Positions 45,737 through 55,114 of a stretch of 64,000 nt of DNA are shown in pieces. Each line of letters begins with the position of its first letter. Within the stretch, counting starts at the first letter, position 1. Under the pieces are notes generated by a model. That model was not told the origin of the DNA. It saw nothing but the letters and a program-made list of their open reading frames with translations, and did no database searches. The DNA is from Variovorax boronicumulans (GTDB lineage Bacteria; Pseudomonadota; Gammaproteobacteria; Burkholderiales; Burkholderiaceae_C), in contig NZ_JAUSSG010000009.1 of assembly GCF_030812215.1 (NCBI RefSeq), forward strand, positions 295,140 through 359,139, in the 5' to 3' direction. Both the position numbers and the translations under genes were made by a program.

Positions 45737-46927
45737 ATGCTGCACGCCACCCGCCGCCGCTGGATCCAGGGGACCGCCACCGCCCTCGGAACGGCCGCCG
45801 TCGCCCCGCGCCTGTTCGCGCAGAACGGGCCCGTCCGCATCGGCTATGCCATCGCACGCACCGGGCCATGGGCGGCCGGCGCGCAGGTGAGCCAGGAGCC
45901 CAACTACCTGCTGTGGGCCGAGCAGGTCAACGCCGCGGGCGGGCTCTCGGTGAAGGGCGCCAGGCGGCCCATCGAACTGATCGGCTACGACGACCGCAGC
46001 GAAACCGAGACCTGCGTGCGCACCTTCGAGAAGCTGATGGGCAGCGACAAGGTCGACCTCGTGCTGCCGCCGTGGGGATCGGGCGCCAACTTCGCGGTCG
46101 CGCCGCTGGCCAACCGCTTCGGCTATCCGCTGCTCGCGCCCACCGCGCTCTCGCGCAAGCTCATCGACATGCGCCTGCCGTTCTTCTTCTCGCTCTTGCA
46201 GCAGCCCGACAAAATGATGGGCGCGCTGGTCGACATGCTGGTGGCGAACAACGTGAAGACCATCGCCATCGTCTACATGGACGACCTGTTCGGGCTGGAA
46301 AACTTCGCCGCGCTCAACAACGCGCTGAAGAAGACCCAGATCCAGGTGCTCGACCGCAAGAGCTACCCGCTCGGCGTGAAAGACCTCGCGCCCGTGCTGC
46401 GCACGATGAAGGACCTGAACCCCGACGCCTTCATCGGCATCACCTACCCCCCGGACACCATCCTCGCGAGCCGGCAGGCGCGCGAGGTGGGCTTCAACCC
46501 GAAGTACTTCTACGCCTCGGTGGGCACCGCCTTCCAGCTCTACAAGAACGTGATGGCCGCCAACACCGAGGGCGTGATCGGCATGGGGTCGTGGAACGGC
46601 AAGACCAGCCCCGAGGCCAAGGCGTATTTCGACGCGCACACGAAGAAGTTCGGCAAGGAGCCCGACCGCTGGGCCAGCGGCCATGCGTGGGCGGGCCTGC
46701 AGATCCTGCAGCAGGCGGTGGAAAAAGCGGGCCTCGACCGCAAGGCGCTGCGCGAGCAGATCGCGAAGAACGAGTTCAAGACCATCCTCGGGCCGATCCG
46801 CTTCGAGGGCAGCGAGAACGCGTCGATCCCCGGCACCGTCTCGCAATGGCAAGGCAGCGACTTCGAAGTGGTGTGGCCCAAGGACCGCGCCACCGCGCAA
46901 CTGATGCCGAAGCCGGCCTGGAAATAA
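45737..46927 (+). CDS. ABC transporter substrate-binding protein, Tat-type signal
   Basis: 396 aa from ATG 45737 with GGAGGAG nine bases upstream. A twin-arginine-like leader (RRRWIQGTATALGTAAVA) precedes mature QNGPVRIGYAIARTGPWAAGA, a type I binding fold of the leucine/aromatic family. Tat export implies folding before secretion. Ligand unknown; downstream aldehyde dehydrogenase suggests an aromatic compound. First gene of a six-gene operon. Confidence 0.92.
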   Translation: MLHATRRRWIQGTATALGTAAVAPRLFAQNGPVRIGYAIARTGPWAAGAQVSQEPNYLLWAEQVNAAGGLSVKGARRPIELIGYDDRSETETCVRTFEKLMGSDKVDLVLPPWGSGANFAVAPLANRFGYPLLAPTALSRKLIDMRLPFFFSLLQQPDKMMGALVDMLVANNVKTIAIVYMDDLFGLENFAALNNALKKTQIQVLDRKSYPLGVKDLAPVLRTMKDLNPDAFIGITYPPDTILASRQAREVGFNPKYFYASVGTAFQLYKNVMAANTEGVIGMGSWNGKTSPEAKAYFDAHTKKFGKEPDRWASGHAWAGLQILQQAVEKAGLDRKALREQIAKNEFKTILGPIRFEGSENASIPGTVSQWQGSDFEVVWPKDRATAQLMPKPAWK

Positions 46928-46931
46928 CAGC

Positions 46932-47810
46932 GTGTCGTTCTCTGGATGGGCCGAGCTCCTGGCCGGCGGATTGATCACGGGCGGCATCTATGCGCTGGTC
47001 GCCATCGGGCTGAACCTGCAGTACGGGCTGATGCGCATCATGAACATCTCGCACGGCGAGTTCCTGATGCTCGGCGCCTTCCTGACATGGTGGGCGCACA
47101 CGGCGCTGGGCATCTCGCCGCTGGTCTTCATGCCGGTGGCGTTCGCGGTGCTGATGGCGCTGGGCATGGCGGTGCACTGGCTGTGCTTCCGGCAGGTGGC
47201 GGCGCGCGCACCGAACGTCGACGTGTTCGAGGCGCGCAGCCTGATGGTGGGATTCGGGCTGATGTTCCTCGTTCAGAACACGGCGCTCCTCGTCTGGGGC
47301 GGTGATCTGCGCGGCTACGACTACCTGGCCGAACCGGTGCAGTTGGGCGAGATGCGCTTCACCGCCAACAAGCTGGTGCTGTTCGGCGTGGCGCTGGCGT
47401 TGAGCATCGCGCTCATCGCGCTGCTCAAGCTCACGCTGCTGGGCAAGGCGGTGCGCGCGCTGATGCAGTCGCCCACCGGCGCGCAGCTCGTGGGCATCAA
47501 CACGAAGCGGCTGCACCCGCTGATGTTCGGCATCGGCCTTGGCCTCTCGGGTGTGGCGGGCGCGCTCCTGTCGATGACTTACGAAATCTCGCCCTCGATG
47601 GGCGAGCCCTACACCGTGACGGCGCTGATCGTCATCACCCTCGGCGGCTTCGGCAGCATCGCGGGCAGCCTCGTCGGCGGCCTGCTGCTGGGCGTGGTGG
47701 AAGCGCTGGGCATGCACTACACGAGCCCCTCGCTCAAGATGCTGCTGTCGTATGCCGTGTTCATCGGCGTGCTGATCTGGCGGCCCAACGGACTGTTCTC
47801 CCGCAAATGA
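46932..47810 (+). CDS. ABC transporter permease, LivH type
   Basis: 292 aa from a GTG at 46932, four bases after the binding-protein stop. Eight hydrophobic segments; GGLITGGIYALVAIGLNLQYGLMRIMN at the start and the cytoplasmic loop GKAVRALMQSPTGAQLVGIN. Stop overlaps the next ATG (ATGA). Confidence 0.94.
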   Translation: MSFSGWAELLAGGLITGGIYALVAIGLNLQYGLMRIMNISHGEFLMLGAFLTWWAHTALGISPLVFMPVAFAVLMALGMAVHWLCFRQVAARAPNVDVFEARSLMVGFGLMFLVQNTALLVWGGDLRGYDYLAEPVQLGEMRFTANKLVLFGVALALSIALIALLKLTLLGKAVRALMQSPTGAQLVGINTKRLHPLMFGIGLGLSGVAGALLSMTYEISPSMGEPYTVTALIVITLGGFGSIAGSLVGGLLLGVVEALGMHYTSPSLKMLLSYAVFIGVLIWRPNGLFSRK

Positions 47811-48742
47811 TTTCCCTCCTTCAAAACAAGCCCTGGTGGGTGCTCGCGGCGGGCCTCGTGCTGGCCGCGGCGGTGCCGTGGATCGCGTCCGAGTTCATCG
47901 CCTCGGTGGCGCTCGGCTGCCTGATGTACATCGCGCTGGCCACGAGCTGGTCGTTGTTCTGCGGCGCCACTCGATACCTGTCGCTGGCAACCTCGGCCTT
48001 CTTCGGGCTCGGCGCGTATGCGAGTGCCACGCTGCTCGAAGTGCTGCCGTGGCCGCTGGTCATCCTCTCCGGCGCGGCCATCGCGAGCGCGGTGGCGGTG
48101 CTGATGGGCGCGGCGGTGCTGCACCTGCGCGGCACCTACTTCGCGGTGCTGACCTTCGGCATGACGGAGCTGATCCGCCATGCGGTCACCTTCGTGGAGA
48201 AGCAGGTCTCGGGCACGGTGGGCCGCGTGCTCACCGTGGTGCCGTCGAACGAGACGGTCTACCTCACGGTGCTGGCGATTGCCGCTGCCGCCATCGCCAC
48301 GGCGATGCTGGTCAAGCGCAGCCGCTTCGGCCTCGCGTTGGCCGGCATCGGCGCCGACGAGCAACGCGCGCAAACGCTCGGCGTCGATACGCGCCGCGTG
48401 AAGATCGCGGGCTTCGCGCTCACCGCTGCCTTCGCCGGTGCAGTAGGCGCAGCCATGGCGGTGCGCTGGACCTACATCGACCCGCCCGCGGTGTTCAGCC
48501 CCTTCATCGGTTTCCAGACCGTGCTGATCGCGATGATCGGCGGCGCCGCGAGCATCGGCGGGCCGGTCGCCGCGGCCATCGTCTTCAGCCTGCTCTCGGA
48601 GACGCTGCGGCTGCAGCTGCCCTACGGCTACATGATGGTGCTCGGACTCCTGCTGATCCTGTGCGTGATGTACCTGCCCAACGGCCTCGCATCGCTCTGG
48701 CAACGCAAGGTGACGGCATTGCGGAGGCACGGCCATGAATAG
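47807..48742 (+). CDS. ABC transporter permease, LivM type
   Basis: 311 aa, eight to nine membrane segments; GATRYLSLATSAFFGLGAYASA near 55-75 and loop RSRFGLALAGIGADEQRAQTLGVDTRR (residues about 167-193). Overlaps the next gene by eight bases. Here permease and ATPase are separate, unlike the paa-linked system. Confidence 0.94.
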   Translation: MISLLQNKPWWVLAAGLVLAAAVPWIASEFIASVALGCLMYIALATSWSLFCGATRYLSLATSAFFGLGAYASATLLEVLPWPLVILSGAAIASAVAVLMGAAVLHLRGTYFAVLTFGMTELIRHAVTFVEKQVSGTVGRVLTVVPSNETVYLTVLAIAAAAIATAMLVKRSRFGLALAGIGADEQRAQTLGVDTRRVKIAGFALTAAFAGAVGAAMAVRWTYIDPPAVFSPFIGFQTVLIAMIGGAASIGGPVAAAIVFSLLSETLRLQLPYGYMMVLGLLLILCVMYLPNGLASLWQRKVTALRRHGHE

Positions 48743-49487
48743 CGCGCAGCCTCTTCTCGAAGCGCGCGAACTCACCGTGCGCTTCGGCGGACTCACCGCA
48801 GTCGACGCCGTGAGCGCGACGCTGCACGCGGGCGAGCTGGTCGGCATCATCGGCCCGAACGGCGCGGGCAAGACGACCTTCTTCAACGCGATCTCCGGCG
48901 TGGTCATGCCGACCTCGGGACGGCTGCTGGTCGAAGGCGATGTCGACCTCACGCGGCGCGGCCCGCATCTCTACGCAGCGCACGGCATCGCGCGAACCTT
49001 CCAGACGCCGCGCGTGATGGCAGACATGACACTCGAGGACAACGTGCGCTTCGGCATGCAGTTCGCGGGACGCCATCGCACGCCCATCGCGGGGCTGGGC
49101 AGCACCGGCGAGATCCTCGACATGCTGGGCCTTGGCCACCTCGCGAAGAACATCGCGGCCGATGTCACGCCCTCGCAGCAGCGGCTGCTCGAGATCGGCA
49201 TGGCGCTCGGTACCCGGCCGCGCGTGCTGCTGCTCGATGAGGTGGCGGCGGGCCTCACTGAAGCGGAAGTGGACGCGATGGCCCGGCGCATCCGCAAGCT
49301 GCGCGACGACCACGGCCTCACGGTCGTGTGGATCGAGCATGCGGTCGCGACGCTCTTGAAATACGTCGAGCGCGTGCTGGTGCTGCACCAGGGCCGCAAG
49401 ATCGCCGACGGCACGCCCGCTGAAGTCGTGCGCAATGCCGAGGTGGTCGAGGCCTATCTTGGCGACGAGATGGAGGCCACGGCATGA
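48735..49487 (+). CDS. ABC transporter ATP-binding protein, LivG type
   Basis: 250 aa. Walker A GPNGAGKTT near 40-48, degenerate signature VTPSQQRLLEIGMAL (in place of LSGGQ) and Walker B VLLLDEVAAGL. The signature departs from consensus but that is common in LivG. Its stop overlaps the start of a 22-codon mini-ORF. Confidence 0.93.
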   Translation: MNSAQPLLEARELTVRFGGLTAVDAVSATLHAGELVGIIGPNGAGKTTFFNAISGVVMPTSGRLLVEGDVDLTRRGPHLYAAHGIARTFQTPRVMADMTLEDNVRFGMQFAGRHRTPIAGLGSTGEILDMLGLGHLAKNIAADVTPSQQRLLEIGMALGTRPRVLLLDEVAAGLTEAEVDAMARRIRKLRDDHGLTVVWIEHAVATLLKYVERVLVLHQGRKIADGTPAEVVRNAEVVEAYLGDEMEATA

Positions 49488-49552
49488 GCGCCGCGCCGGG
49501 CCGCCCCAAGCAAGCTCGCACCGCAGTGCGAAGCACGAAGGTACTTCAATGA
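49484..49552 (+). CDS. Possible 22-codon coupling mini-ORF between livG-type and livF-type genes
   Basis: ATG at 49484 overlaps the upstream stop (ATGA) and the TGA at 49550-49552 overlaps the next gene's ATG at 49549 (ATGA). The 22 residues are rich in Arg, Lys, Ala. The DNA contains a small hairpin CGCAC/GTGCG (49517-49521/49526-49530). It may simply be a ribosome relay or an interspersed repeat that happens to stay open. Confidence 0.4.
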   Translation: MSAAPGRPKQARTAVRSTKVLQ

Positions 49553-50259
49553 GCACCGCGCAACTCACCGTGCGCGGCCTCTCCGCGGGCTACCACGGCT
49601 TCCAGGTGATCCAGGGCATGGACCTCGATGTGCGGCCCGGCGTCACCGTCGTGCTCGGACCCAACGGTGCGGGCAAGACCACGCTGCTCAAGGCGCTGGC
49701 GGGGCTGCTGCCGCGCACCGGCGACGCGGTGCTCGACGATGCGGCCTTGCCTTCAGGCGACGCCACCGCCTGCGTGCGCCGCGGCCTCGCGCTGGTGGCC
49801 GAGGGGCGCCAGCTCTTCCCGCAGATGACCGTCACCGAGAACCTCGAACTCGGCGGCTGGCTGCTGCCGGCGCGGCTGCGCAGCGAGCGCCTCGCGCGCG
49901 CCTTCGAGGACTTTCCGCGCCTGAAGGAACGCGCCACGCAACTGGCCGGCACGATGAGCGGCGGCGAGCAGCAGATGGTCGCCGTGGCGCGCGCCATGAT
50001 GAGCGGCCCCCGTCTCCTCATGCTCGACGAGCCTTCGCTCGGCCTCGCGCCGCGCATGGTCGACGAGCTGCTGGCCATCGTGCGCCGCATCGCGTCGCAG
50101 GGCGTGACCGTGCTGATGGTCGAGCAGAACGTGCGCAAGGCCCTGCAGGCCGCCGACCGCGGCTACGTGCTCGAACGCGGACGCGTGGTCGCCTCGGGCG
50201 AGGCACGGGCGCTGCTCGATTCCGACGTGGTGCGGCAGGCCTACCTGGGCGTCGCCTGA
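49549..50259 (+). CDS. ABC transporter ATP-binding protein, LivF type
   Basis: 236 aa from ATG 49549. Walker A GPNGAGKTTLLKALAG near 36-51, signature MSGGEQQMVAVARAMM and Walker B LLMLDEPSLGLAP. No good Shine-Dalgarno site is visible (GAAGGT lies about 7 bases upstream), so re-initiation from the preceding mini-ORF is possible. 43 bases separate it from the aldehyde dehydrogenase gene. Confidence 0.93.
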   Translation: MSTAQLTVRGLSAGYHGFQVIQGMDLDVRPGVTVVLGPNGAGKTTLLKALAGLLPRTGDAVLDDAALPSGDATACVRRGLALVAEGRQLFPQMTVTENLELGGWLLPARLRSERLARAFEDFPRLKERATQLAGTMSGGEQQMVAVARAMMSGPRLLMLDEPSLGLAPRMVDELLAIVRRIASQGVTVLMVEQNVRKALQAADRGYVLERGRVVASGEARALLDSDVVRQAYLGVA

Positions 50260-50302
50260 CGCCCTCCCGCCCTCTCCCCCTCTTTCTCAAAGGACACACC
50301 TC

Positions 50303-51754
50303 ATGACCGACGTTTTCATGTTCATCGACGGCGAGCACCGCTCGGCCTCGGGCGGCGCCACCTTCGAGCGCCGCAATCCGCTGGATGGCGGCGTTGCCAC
50401 CCGCGCGCCCTCGGGCACGCCGACCGATGCGGTCGCGGCCGTAGAGGCCGCACAGCGCGCCTTCGCCACCTGGTCGCAGACCGGCCCCGGCGAACGCCGC
50501 GCGCTGCTGCAGAAGGCGGCGCATGCGCTCGAATCGCGCGCCGATGCGTTCATCCAGGCCATGGCTCGCGAGACCGGCGCGTCGGCCCAGTGGGCCGGGT
50601 TCAACGTGCACCTCGCGGCGGGCCTGCTCACCGAGGCCGCGTCGCTCACCACGCAGATCAGCGGTGAAGTGATTCCGTCGGACGTACCCGGCAGCCTCGC
50701 CATGGGCATGCGCCAGGCAGCGGGCGTGGTGCTCGGCATCGCGCCGTGGAACGCGCCCGTGATCCTCGCCACGCGCGCCATTGCCACGCCGCTCGCCTGC
50801 GGCAACACCGTGGTGCTCAAGGGCTCGGAGCTGTGCCCCGAGACGCACGCACTCATCGTCGAGGCGCTGAACGAAGCAGGCCTGCCGAAGGGCGTCGTCA
50901 ACTTCGTGACCAACGCGCCCGCCGATGCCGGCGCGGTGGTCGAGGCGATGGTGGCGCACCCTGCAGTGCGGCGCATCAACTTCACCGGCTCCACGCGCGT
51001 GGGCCGGCTCATCGCGCAGACCTGCGCCAAGTACCTGAAGCCCGCCGTGCTGGAGCTCGGCGGCAAGGCGCCACTCGTGGTGCTGGACGATGCCGACATC
51101 GACGCCGCGGTGAACGGCGCCATCTTCGGCGCGTTCGCCAACTCGGGGCAGATCTGCATGTCGACCGAGCGCATCGTGGTGGACAACGCCATCGCCGATG
51201 AATTCGTCGCGAAGTTCGCAGCGCGCGCGCAAGGCCTGCCGCTCGGCGATCCGCGCGAAGGCCCCGTCGTGCTGGGTTCGGTGGTGGACATGAGCACCGT
51301 CGCGCGCTGCAACGCGCTGATCGACGATGCGCTCGCCAAGGGGGCGAAGCTGGTCTGCGGCGGCAAGGCCACCAGCACGCTGATGCCCGCGACCGTGCTC
51401 GACCACGTGACCGCGGCCATGGATATCTACCGCGAGGAGTCCTTCGGCCCTGTGAAGGCCGTCGTGCGCGTGAACGGCGTGGAAGAAGCCGTCGCCACCG
51501 CGAACGACAACGAGTTCGGCCTGTCGTCCGCCGTGTTCGGCCGCGACGTGGCGCGCGCGTGGAACGTGGCGCGCCGCATCGAAGCGGGCATCTGCCACGT
51601 CAACGGTCCGACCGTGCACGACGAGGCGCAGATGCCTTTCGGCGGCGTCAAGTCATCGGGCTATGGGCGGTTCGGCGGCCGGGCCGGTGTCGAGGCGTTC
51701 ACCGAACTGCGCTGGCTCACGGTGCAGACGACGCCGCGGCACTACCCGTTCTGA
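50303..51754 (+). CDS. Aldehyde dehydrogenase, salicylaldehyde/vanillin dehydrogenase type
   Basis: 483 aa NAD(P)-dependent ALDH with N150 (PWNAP), E251 (LELGGK) and C285 (GQICMSTER). The GQICMSTE variant is typical of the salicylaldehyde/vanillin/benzaldehyde dehydrogenase branch (NahF/DoxF-like). Last gene of the AraC-linked ABC operon; the transported compound may be an aromatic acid or aldehyde precursor. AAAGGA before the ATG. Confidence 0.9.
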   Translation: MTDVFMFIDGEHRSASGGATFERRNPLDGGVATRAPSGTPTDAVAAVEAAQRAFATWSQTGPGERRALLQKAAHALESRADAFIQAMARETGASAQWAGFNVHLAAGLLTEAASLTTQISGEVIPSDVPGSLAMGMRQAAGVVLGIAPWNAPVILATRAIATPLACGNTVVLKGSELCPETHALIVEALNEAGLPKGVVNFVTNAPADAGAVVEAMVAHPAVRRINFTGSTRVGRLIAQTCAKYLKPAVLELGGKAPLVVLDDADIDAAVNGAIFGAFANSGQICMSTERIVVDNAIADEFVAKFAARAQGLPLGDPREGPVVLGSVVDMSTVARCNALIDDALAKGAKLVCGGKATSTLMPATVLDHVTAAMDIYREESFGPVKAVVRVNGVEEAVATANDNEFGLSSAVFGRDVARAWNVARRIEAGICHVNGPTVHDEAQMPFGGVKSSGYGRFGGRAGVEAFTELRWLTVQTTPRHYPF

Positions 51755-51758
51755 GGGA

Positions 51759-53048
51759 CTACAGCGCCGCGATTTCCTGCGTGACCCGCAGGAATTTCTC
51801 CACATCCGCCATCGAATGGCAGTGCAGCGGCGACACGCGCACCGTGCCTTCGAGCCCGAAGGATTCGAGCATCCGCTTCGAATAGATGCTCGTGGCCACG
51901 CGCTCGTACACCGTGACGCCGCGCTTGCCGTACTCCACCACCGCCTGCGTGCAGTCGATGCGGTCGAAGCCGATGCCCAGGATCAGGTCGCGCTTCGTCA
52001 AGTCTTCGTGGTCGAGGAACACTTCGACGCCCCGCATCTCGCGCAGCCCGGTCGCGTTGCCCGTGCCGTCGAGCAGCGCGGCGAGCAGCGCGCGCTCGTG
52101 CAGTTCGATGCGCCCGATGCCCTCGACGAACAGCGCGCGACGCTCCGTGGCCTCGGTGAACTGGCGGCCGATCCAGCAGACGTAGTCCACGATTTCGGTG
52201 AGTGCCGCGAATTGCCACGGCGCGGAACTGCCCAGGTCCCAGTAGTCCGGCTTCTTGCCTGCGAGCTTGTGGTGCGGCAGCACGGCCGCGCGGTCGGACA
52301 CCCACGAGAGCCCCGAGCCGCGGCAGCCGAAGAACTTGTACGGCGCGAGGTTGATGCCGTCCACCGGCGTCTTCTCGAGATCGATGAGGCCGTGCGGCGC
52401 GTGCTGCACCGCGTCCACGAGGATGTAGAGGTCGGGCTTGATGGCGCGCGCGCGGCGCACGATCTCGGCCATGTCGAGCTTCGCGCCCGAGATGTTCGAG
52501 GCGTAGATCACGTTGAGCAGGCAGGTGTCTTTGTCGACGAGGCGAACGATCTCTTCCACATCGATGCCGCCCGTCACCGGGTTGCTCTTCGCCACGCGCA
52601 GCTCGCGGCCGAGCCGGTCGGCGTAGAGGCTCATCGCGTCGAAGGCCGAGGGATGCTCCAGCACCGTCGTGACCATGTTCGTGCCCGGCACGTTCTCGGC
52701 CACCGCGCGCACCATGTCGAACATCGCGCCCGAGGCTGTGAGCGAGGCGTAGACGCTCCCGCCCTTGGCATTGAGGATCGTGCGCAGGTCGTCGGCGGCC
52801 TTCGCCTGGATCTGCTGCAGCTCGACCGCGGTCGCGTGGATGCGCTCGGCGTTGTCGGGAATCGCATCGACCTGTGCGAAGCGCTCGGCCGCGGCCTTGA
52901 GCCGGAACGAGCCGCCGGCGTTGTCGAAGTACAGGCGTTCGCGGCCGTGGTGGTCGCGGTCGACCAGCAGGAAGCGCGCCTTCACCTCGCGCATCAGCGC
53001 ATCGGAAAACGCGAGGCCGCGGGGGTGGTTTTCAAGCATGGTCGCCAT
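51759..53048 (-). CDS. Aminotransferase class V-fold PLP enzyme
   Basis: 429 aa from ATG 53048 (ATG 53039 also possible). Class V fold with PLP ligands D212 and H216 (DAVQHAPHG) and Schiff-base lysine K238 (LAPYKFFGCRGSG). Related proteins include cysteine desulfurases, isopenicillin N epimerase and various lyases, so the reaction is not assignable. Eight bases after the upstream binding-protein gene; both may act on the same amino acid. Confidence 0.88.
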   Translation of the reverse strand: MATMLENHPRGLAFSDALMREVKARFLLVDRDHHGRERLYFDNAGGSFRLKAAAERFAQVDAIPDNAERIHATAVELQQIQAKAADDLRTILNAKGGSVYASLTASGAMFDMVRAVAENVPGTNMVTTVLEHPSAFDAMSLYADRLGRELRVAKSNPVTGGIDVEEIVRLVDKDTCLLNVIYASNISGAKLDMAEIVRRARAIKPDLYILVDAVQHAPHGLIDLEKTPVDGINLAPYKFFGCRGSGLSWVSDRAAVLPHHKLAGKKPDYWDLGSSAPWQFAALTEIVDYVCWIGRQFTEATERRALFVEGIGRIELHERALLAALLDGTGNATGLREMRGVEVFLDHEDLTKRDLILGIGFDRIDCTQAVVEYGKRGVTVYERVATSIYSKRMLESFGLEGTVRVSPLHCHSMADVEKFLRVTQEIAAL

Positions 53049-53056
53049 GTGCGTGC

Positions 53057-53953
53057 TCAGACGCCCTTGTTGTTCGGGTTCTTGTAGATGTCGCGCACCG
53101 CATCGGACATCGGGAAATTCATGTTCGCGTTCTTCGGCGGAATCGGCGACATGAACCATTTCGCATAGAGTTGCTCGATGGCGCCCGACTTCATGAGGCC
53201 GGTGACCGTTTCATCGACCAGCGCCTTGAACTGCGGGTCGTCCTTGCGCAGCATGATCCCGTAGGGCTCCTGGCGCAGCGACTCCTTCAGGAGCTTGTAC
53301 TCGCCCGGGTTGGTGGCGCTGGCGATCATGCCGGCGAGTTGCACGTCGTCGAGCACGTAGGCGTCGGCGCGGCCGGTCGAGAGCAGCAGGAAGCCGTCGG
53401 ACGTGTCCTTGCCCGCGATCTCGTTCACCTCGATCGTGCCGCTCTTGCGCGCGCCGCGCAGCAGCTGGATCGAGGTGCTGCCCGAGACGGTGGCCACGTT
53501 CTTGCCGTTGAGGTCGGCCAGCGCGTTGATGCCCGAGCTCTTGCGCACCGCGGCGGTGATGTTGGTCACGAAGTGGCTCGGCGCGAAGTCGACCTGCGCC
53601 TGGCGCTGCGTGGTGTTGGTGGTGGTCGCGCAGTCGAGGTCGACCGTGCCGTTCTGCAAGAGCGGAATGCGGTTGGTCGAGTTGAGCATCGTGTAGCGCA
53701 CCTCGATCTTCGCGAGGCCGAGCTTGGCCTTCACCGCATCGACGATCTTCAGGCAGATGTCGTTCGTGAAGCCGATGGGCGCGCTGTCGGCGCTGAGCTT
53801 GTAGGAGAACGGAATCTGGCTGTCGCGCGCGCCGATCTGGATCGTGCCGCTCTCCTTGATCTTCTGCAGCGTGCCGCCGTCCTGGGCGCTGGCGGCGCCG
53901 CAGGCGAAGGCGAGGGTGAGTCCCAGGGCGAGAGGCAGTTTGAAGAAGTCCAT
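53057..53953 (-). CDS. Polar amino acid ABC transporter substrate-binding protein (family 3)
   Basis: 298 aa with signal peptide 1-23 (LALGLTLAFACGAASA) and the family 3 fold: TIQIGARDSQIPFSYKLSADSAPIGF near 36-61 and DLDCATTTNTTQR near 105-117, a glutamate/aspartate-receptor-like (GltI) pattern. No permease or ATPase gene is adjacent. Co-transcribed with the PLP enzyme and divergent from a LysR gene. Confidence 0.92.
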   Translation of the reverse strand: MDFFKLPLALGLTLAFACGAASAQDGGTLQKIKESGTIQIGARDSQIPFSYKLSADSAPIGFTNDICLKIVDAVKAKLGLAKIEVRYTMLNSTNRIPLLQNGTVDLDCATTTNTTQRQAQVDFAPSHFVTNITAAVRKSSGINALADLNGKNVATVSGSTSIQLLRGARKSGTIEVNEIAGKDTSDGFLLLSTGRADAYVLDDVQLAGMIASATNPGEYKLLKESLRQEPYGIMLRKDDPQFKALVDETVTGLMKSGAIEQLYAKWFMSPIPPKNANMNFPMSDAVRDIYKNPNNKGV

Positions 53954-54043
53954 GGCGTGTATTCCTTGGTTTGCAGTGAGGGGGTGGGCTGGGCGAATCT
54001 TCTGCGTCTCGATGAATTTCTAAAAGCGATTTTTTGTGATCGA

Positions 54044-54072
54044 ATTGCATGAACAAAAGCGTTCTATTGCAT
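54044..54072. promoter_or_regulatory. Direct repeat ATTGCAT x2 upstream of LysR gene
   Basis: ATTGCAT occurs at 54044-54050 and 54066-54072, 22 bases apart (two helical turns), in the 145-base gap between the divergent binding-protein and LysR genes. The region is A/T-rich relative to its surroundings. A regulator-binding role is possible only by position. Confidence 0.3.
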
Positions 54073-54098
54073 CGTTCGCAGAGGAGACCCGCGCCGTG

Positions 54099-55025
54099 AT
54101 GACCTTCAAGCAACTCGAAGCCCTCTACTGGATCGGCCAGCTCGGCGGCTTTGCGCAGGCCGCGAACCAGCTGCACACCTCGCAGTCGGCCGTCTCCAAG
54201 CGGGTGCACGAGCTGGAGCTGCTGTTCGACACCGAGCTCTTCGACCGCAGCCAGCGCAGCGCGCGCCTCACCGAAAAGGGCGAGGAGATGTTCGTGCTCG
54301 CCAAGCGCCTGCTGGAGCAGCGCGATGCCGCAGTCGAGCAGTTCGGCAAGCCCGGCGTGGTGGAGCGCCGCATCCGCATCGGCGTGACCGAGCTCACCGC
54401 GATGACGTGGCTGCCGCGGCTGGTCGGCCTGATCCAGCAGCACTACCCCAAGGTGATCCTGGAGCCCGACGTGGACGACAGCCTGCAGCTGCGCGACAAG
54501 CTCCTGGTCGATGCGCTCGACGTGGTCATCGTGCCCGACACCTTCGCCGACTCGCGCATGCAGAGCAAGGTCATCGGCAAGGTCAAGAGCGCGTGGATGT
54601 GCAAGCCCGGCGTGGTGCAGACGACGGGCACCGTGCGCCTGCACGACCTCGCGCGGCACCGCATGCTGGTGCAGGGCAACAACTCGGGCACCGGGCGCGC
54701 CTACGACGCATGGATGAAGGACCAGGGCGTGCAGCCATCGAACGTGATCGTGGTGAGCAACCTCGTCGCGCTCACCGGGCTCACCGTGTCGGGGCTGGGC
54801 GTGAGCTACCTGCCGCGCGAATGCCTCGCGCCGCTGGTCGCGGCCGGCATGCTGTCGGTGATCGAGGTCACGCCGCCGCTGCCGGTGGTGCGCTACGTGG
54901 CCATGCACAAGGGCGAGCACCGCAGCGCGCTCACCTCGTCGATCGTGATGCTGGCGCAGGAATGCTGCGATTTCACGCGCATGTTCCAGGCGCAGGCGGA
55001 AGACGAAGAGGCAGCGGCGCGCTGA
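54099..55025 (+). CDS. LysR family transcriptional regulator
   Basis: 308 aa from ATG 54099 with GAGGAG 13 bases upstream (a GTG at 54096 and an ATG at 54036 are alternatives). N-terminal helix-turn-helix (FKQLEALYWIGQLGGFAQAANQLHTSQSAVSKRVHELE, residues about 3-40) and an effector domain. Probable regulator of the divergent binding-protein/PLP-enzyme pair. Confidence 0.92.
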   Translation: MTFKQLEALYWIGQLGGFAQAANQLHTSQSAVSKRVHELELLFDTELFDRSQRSARLTEKGEEMFVLAKRLLEQRDAAVEQFGKPGVVERRIRIGVTELTAMTWLPRLVGLIQQHYPKVILEPDVDDSLQLRDKLLVDALDVVIVPDTFADSRMQSKVIGKVKSAWMCKPGVVQTTGTVRLHDLARHRMLVQGNNSGTGRAYDAWMKDQGVQPSNVIVVSNLVALTGLTVSGLGVSYLPRECLAPLVAAGMLSVIEVTPPLPVVRYVAMHKGEHRSALTSSIVMLAQECCDFTRMFQAQAEDEEAAAR

Positions 55026-55114
55026 GTTCGGCAGGCGCCGTCTCCGGTCCCTTGTTGCGCAGCGAACGCCGTGTTCGCTACGGGAAAAGCACATGCCTTG
55101 CAGGCAGAGCGCAG

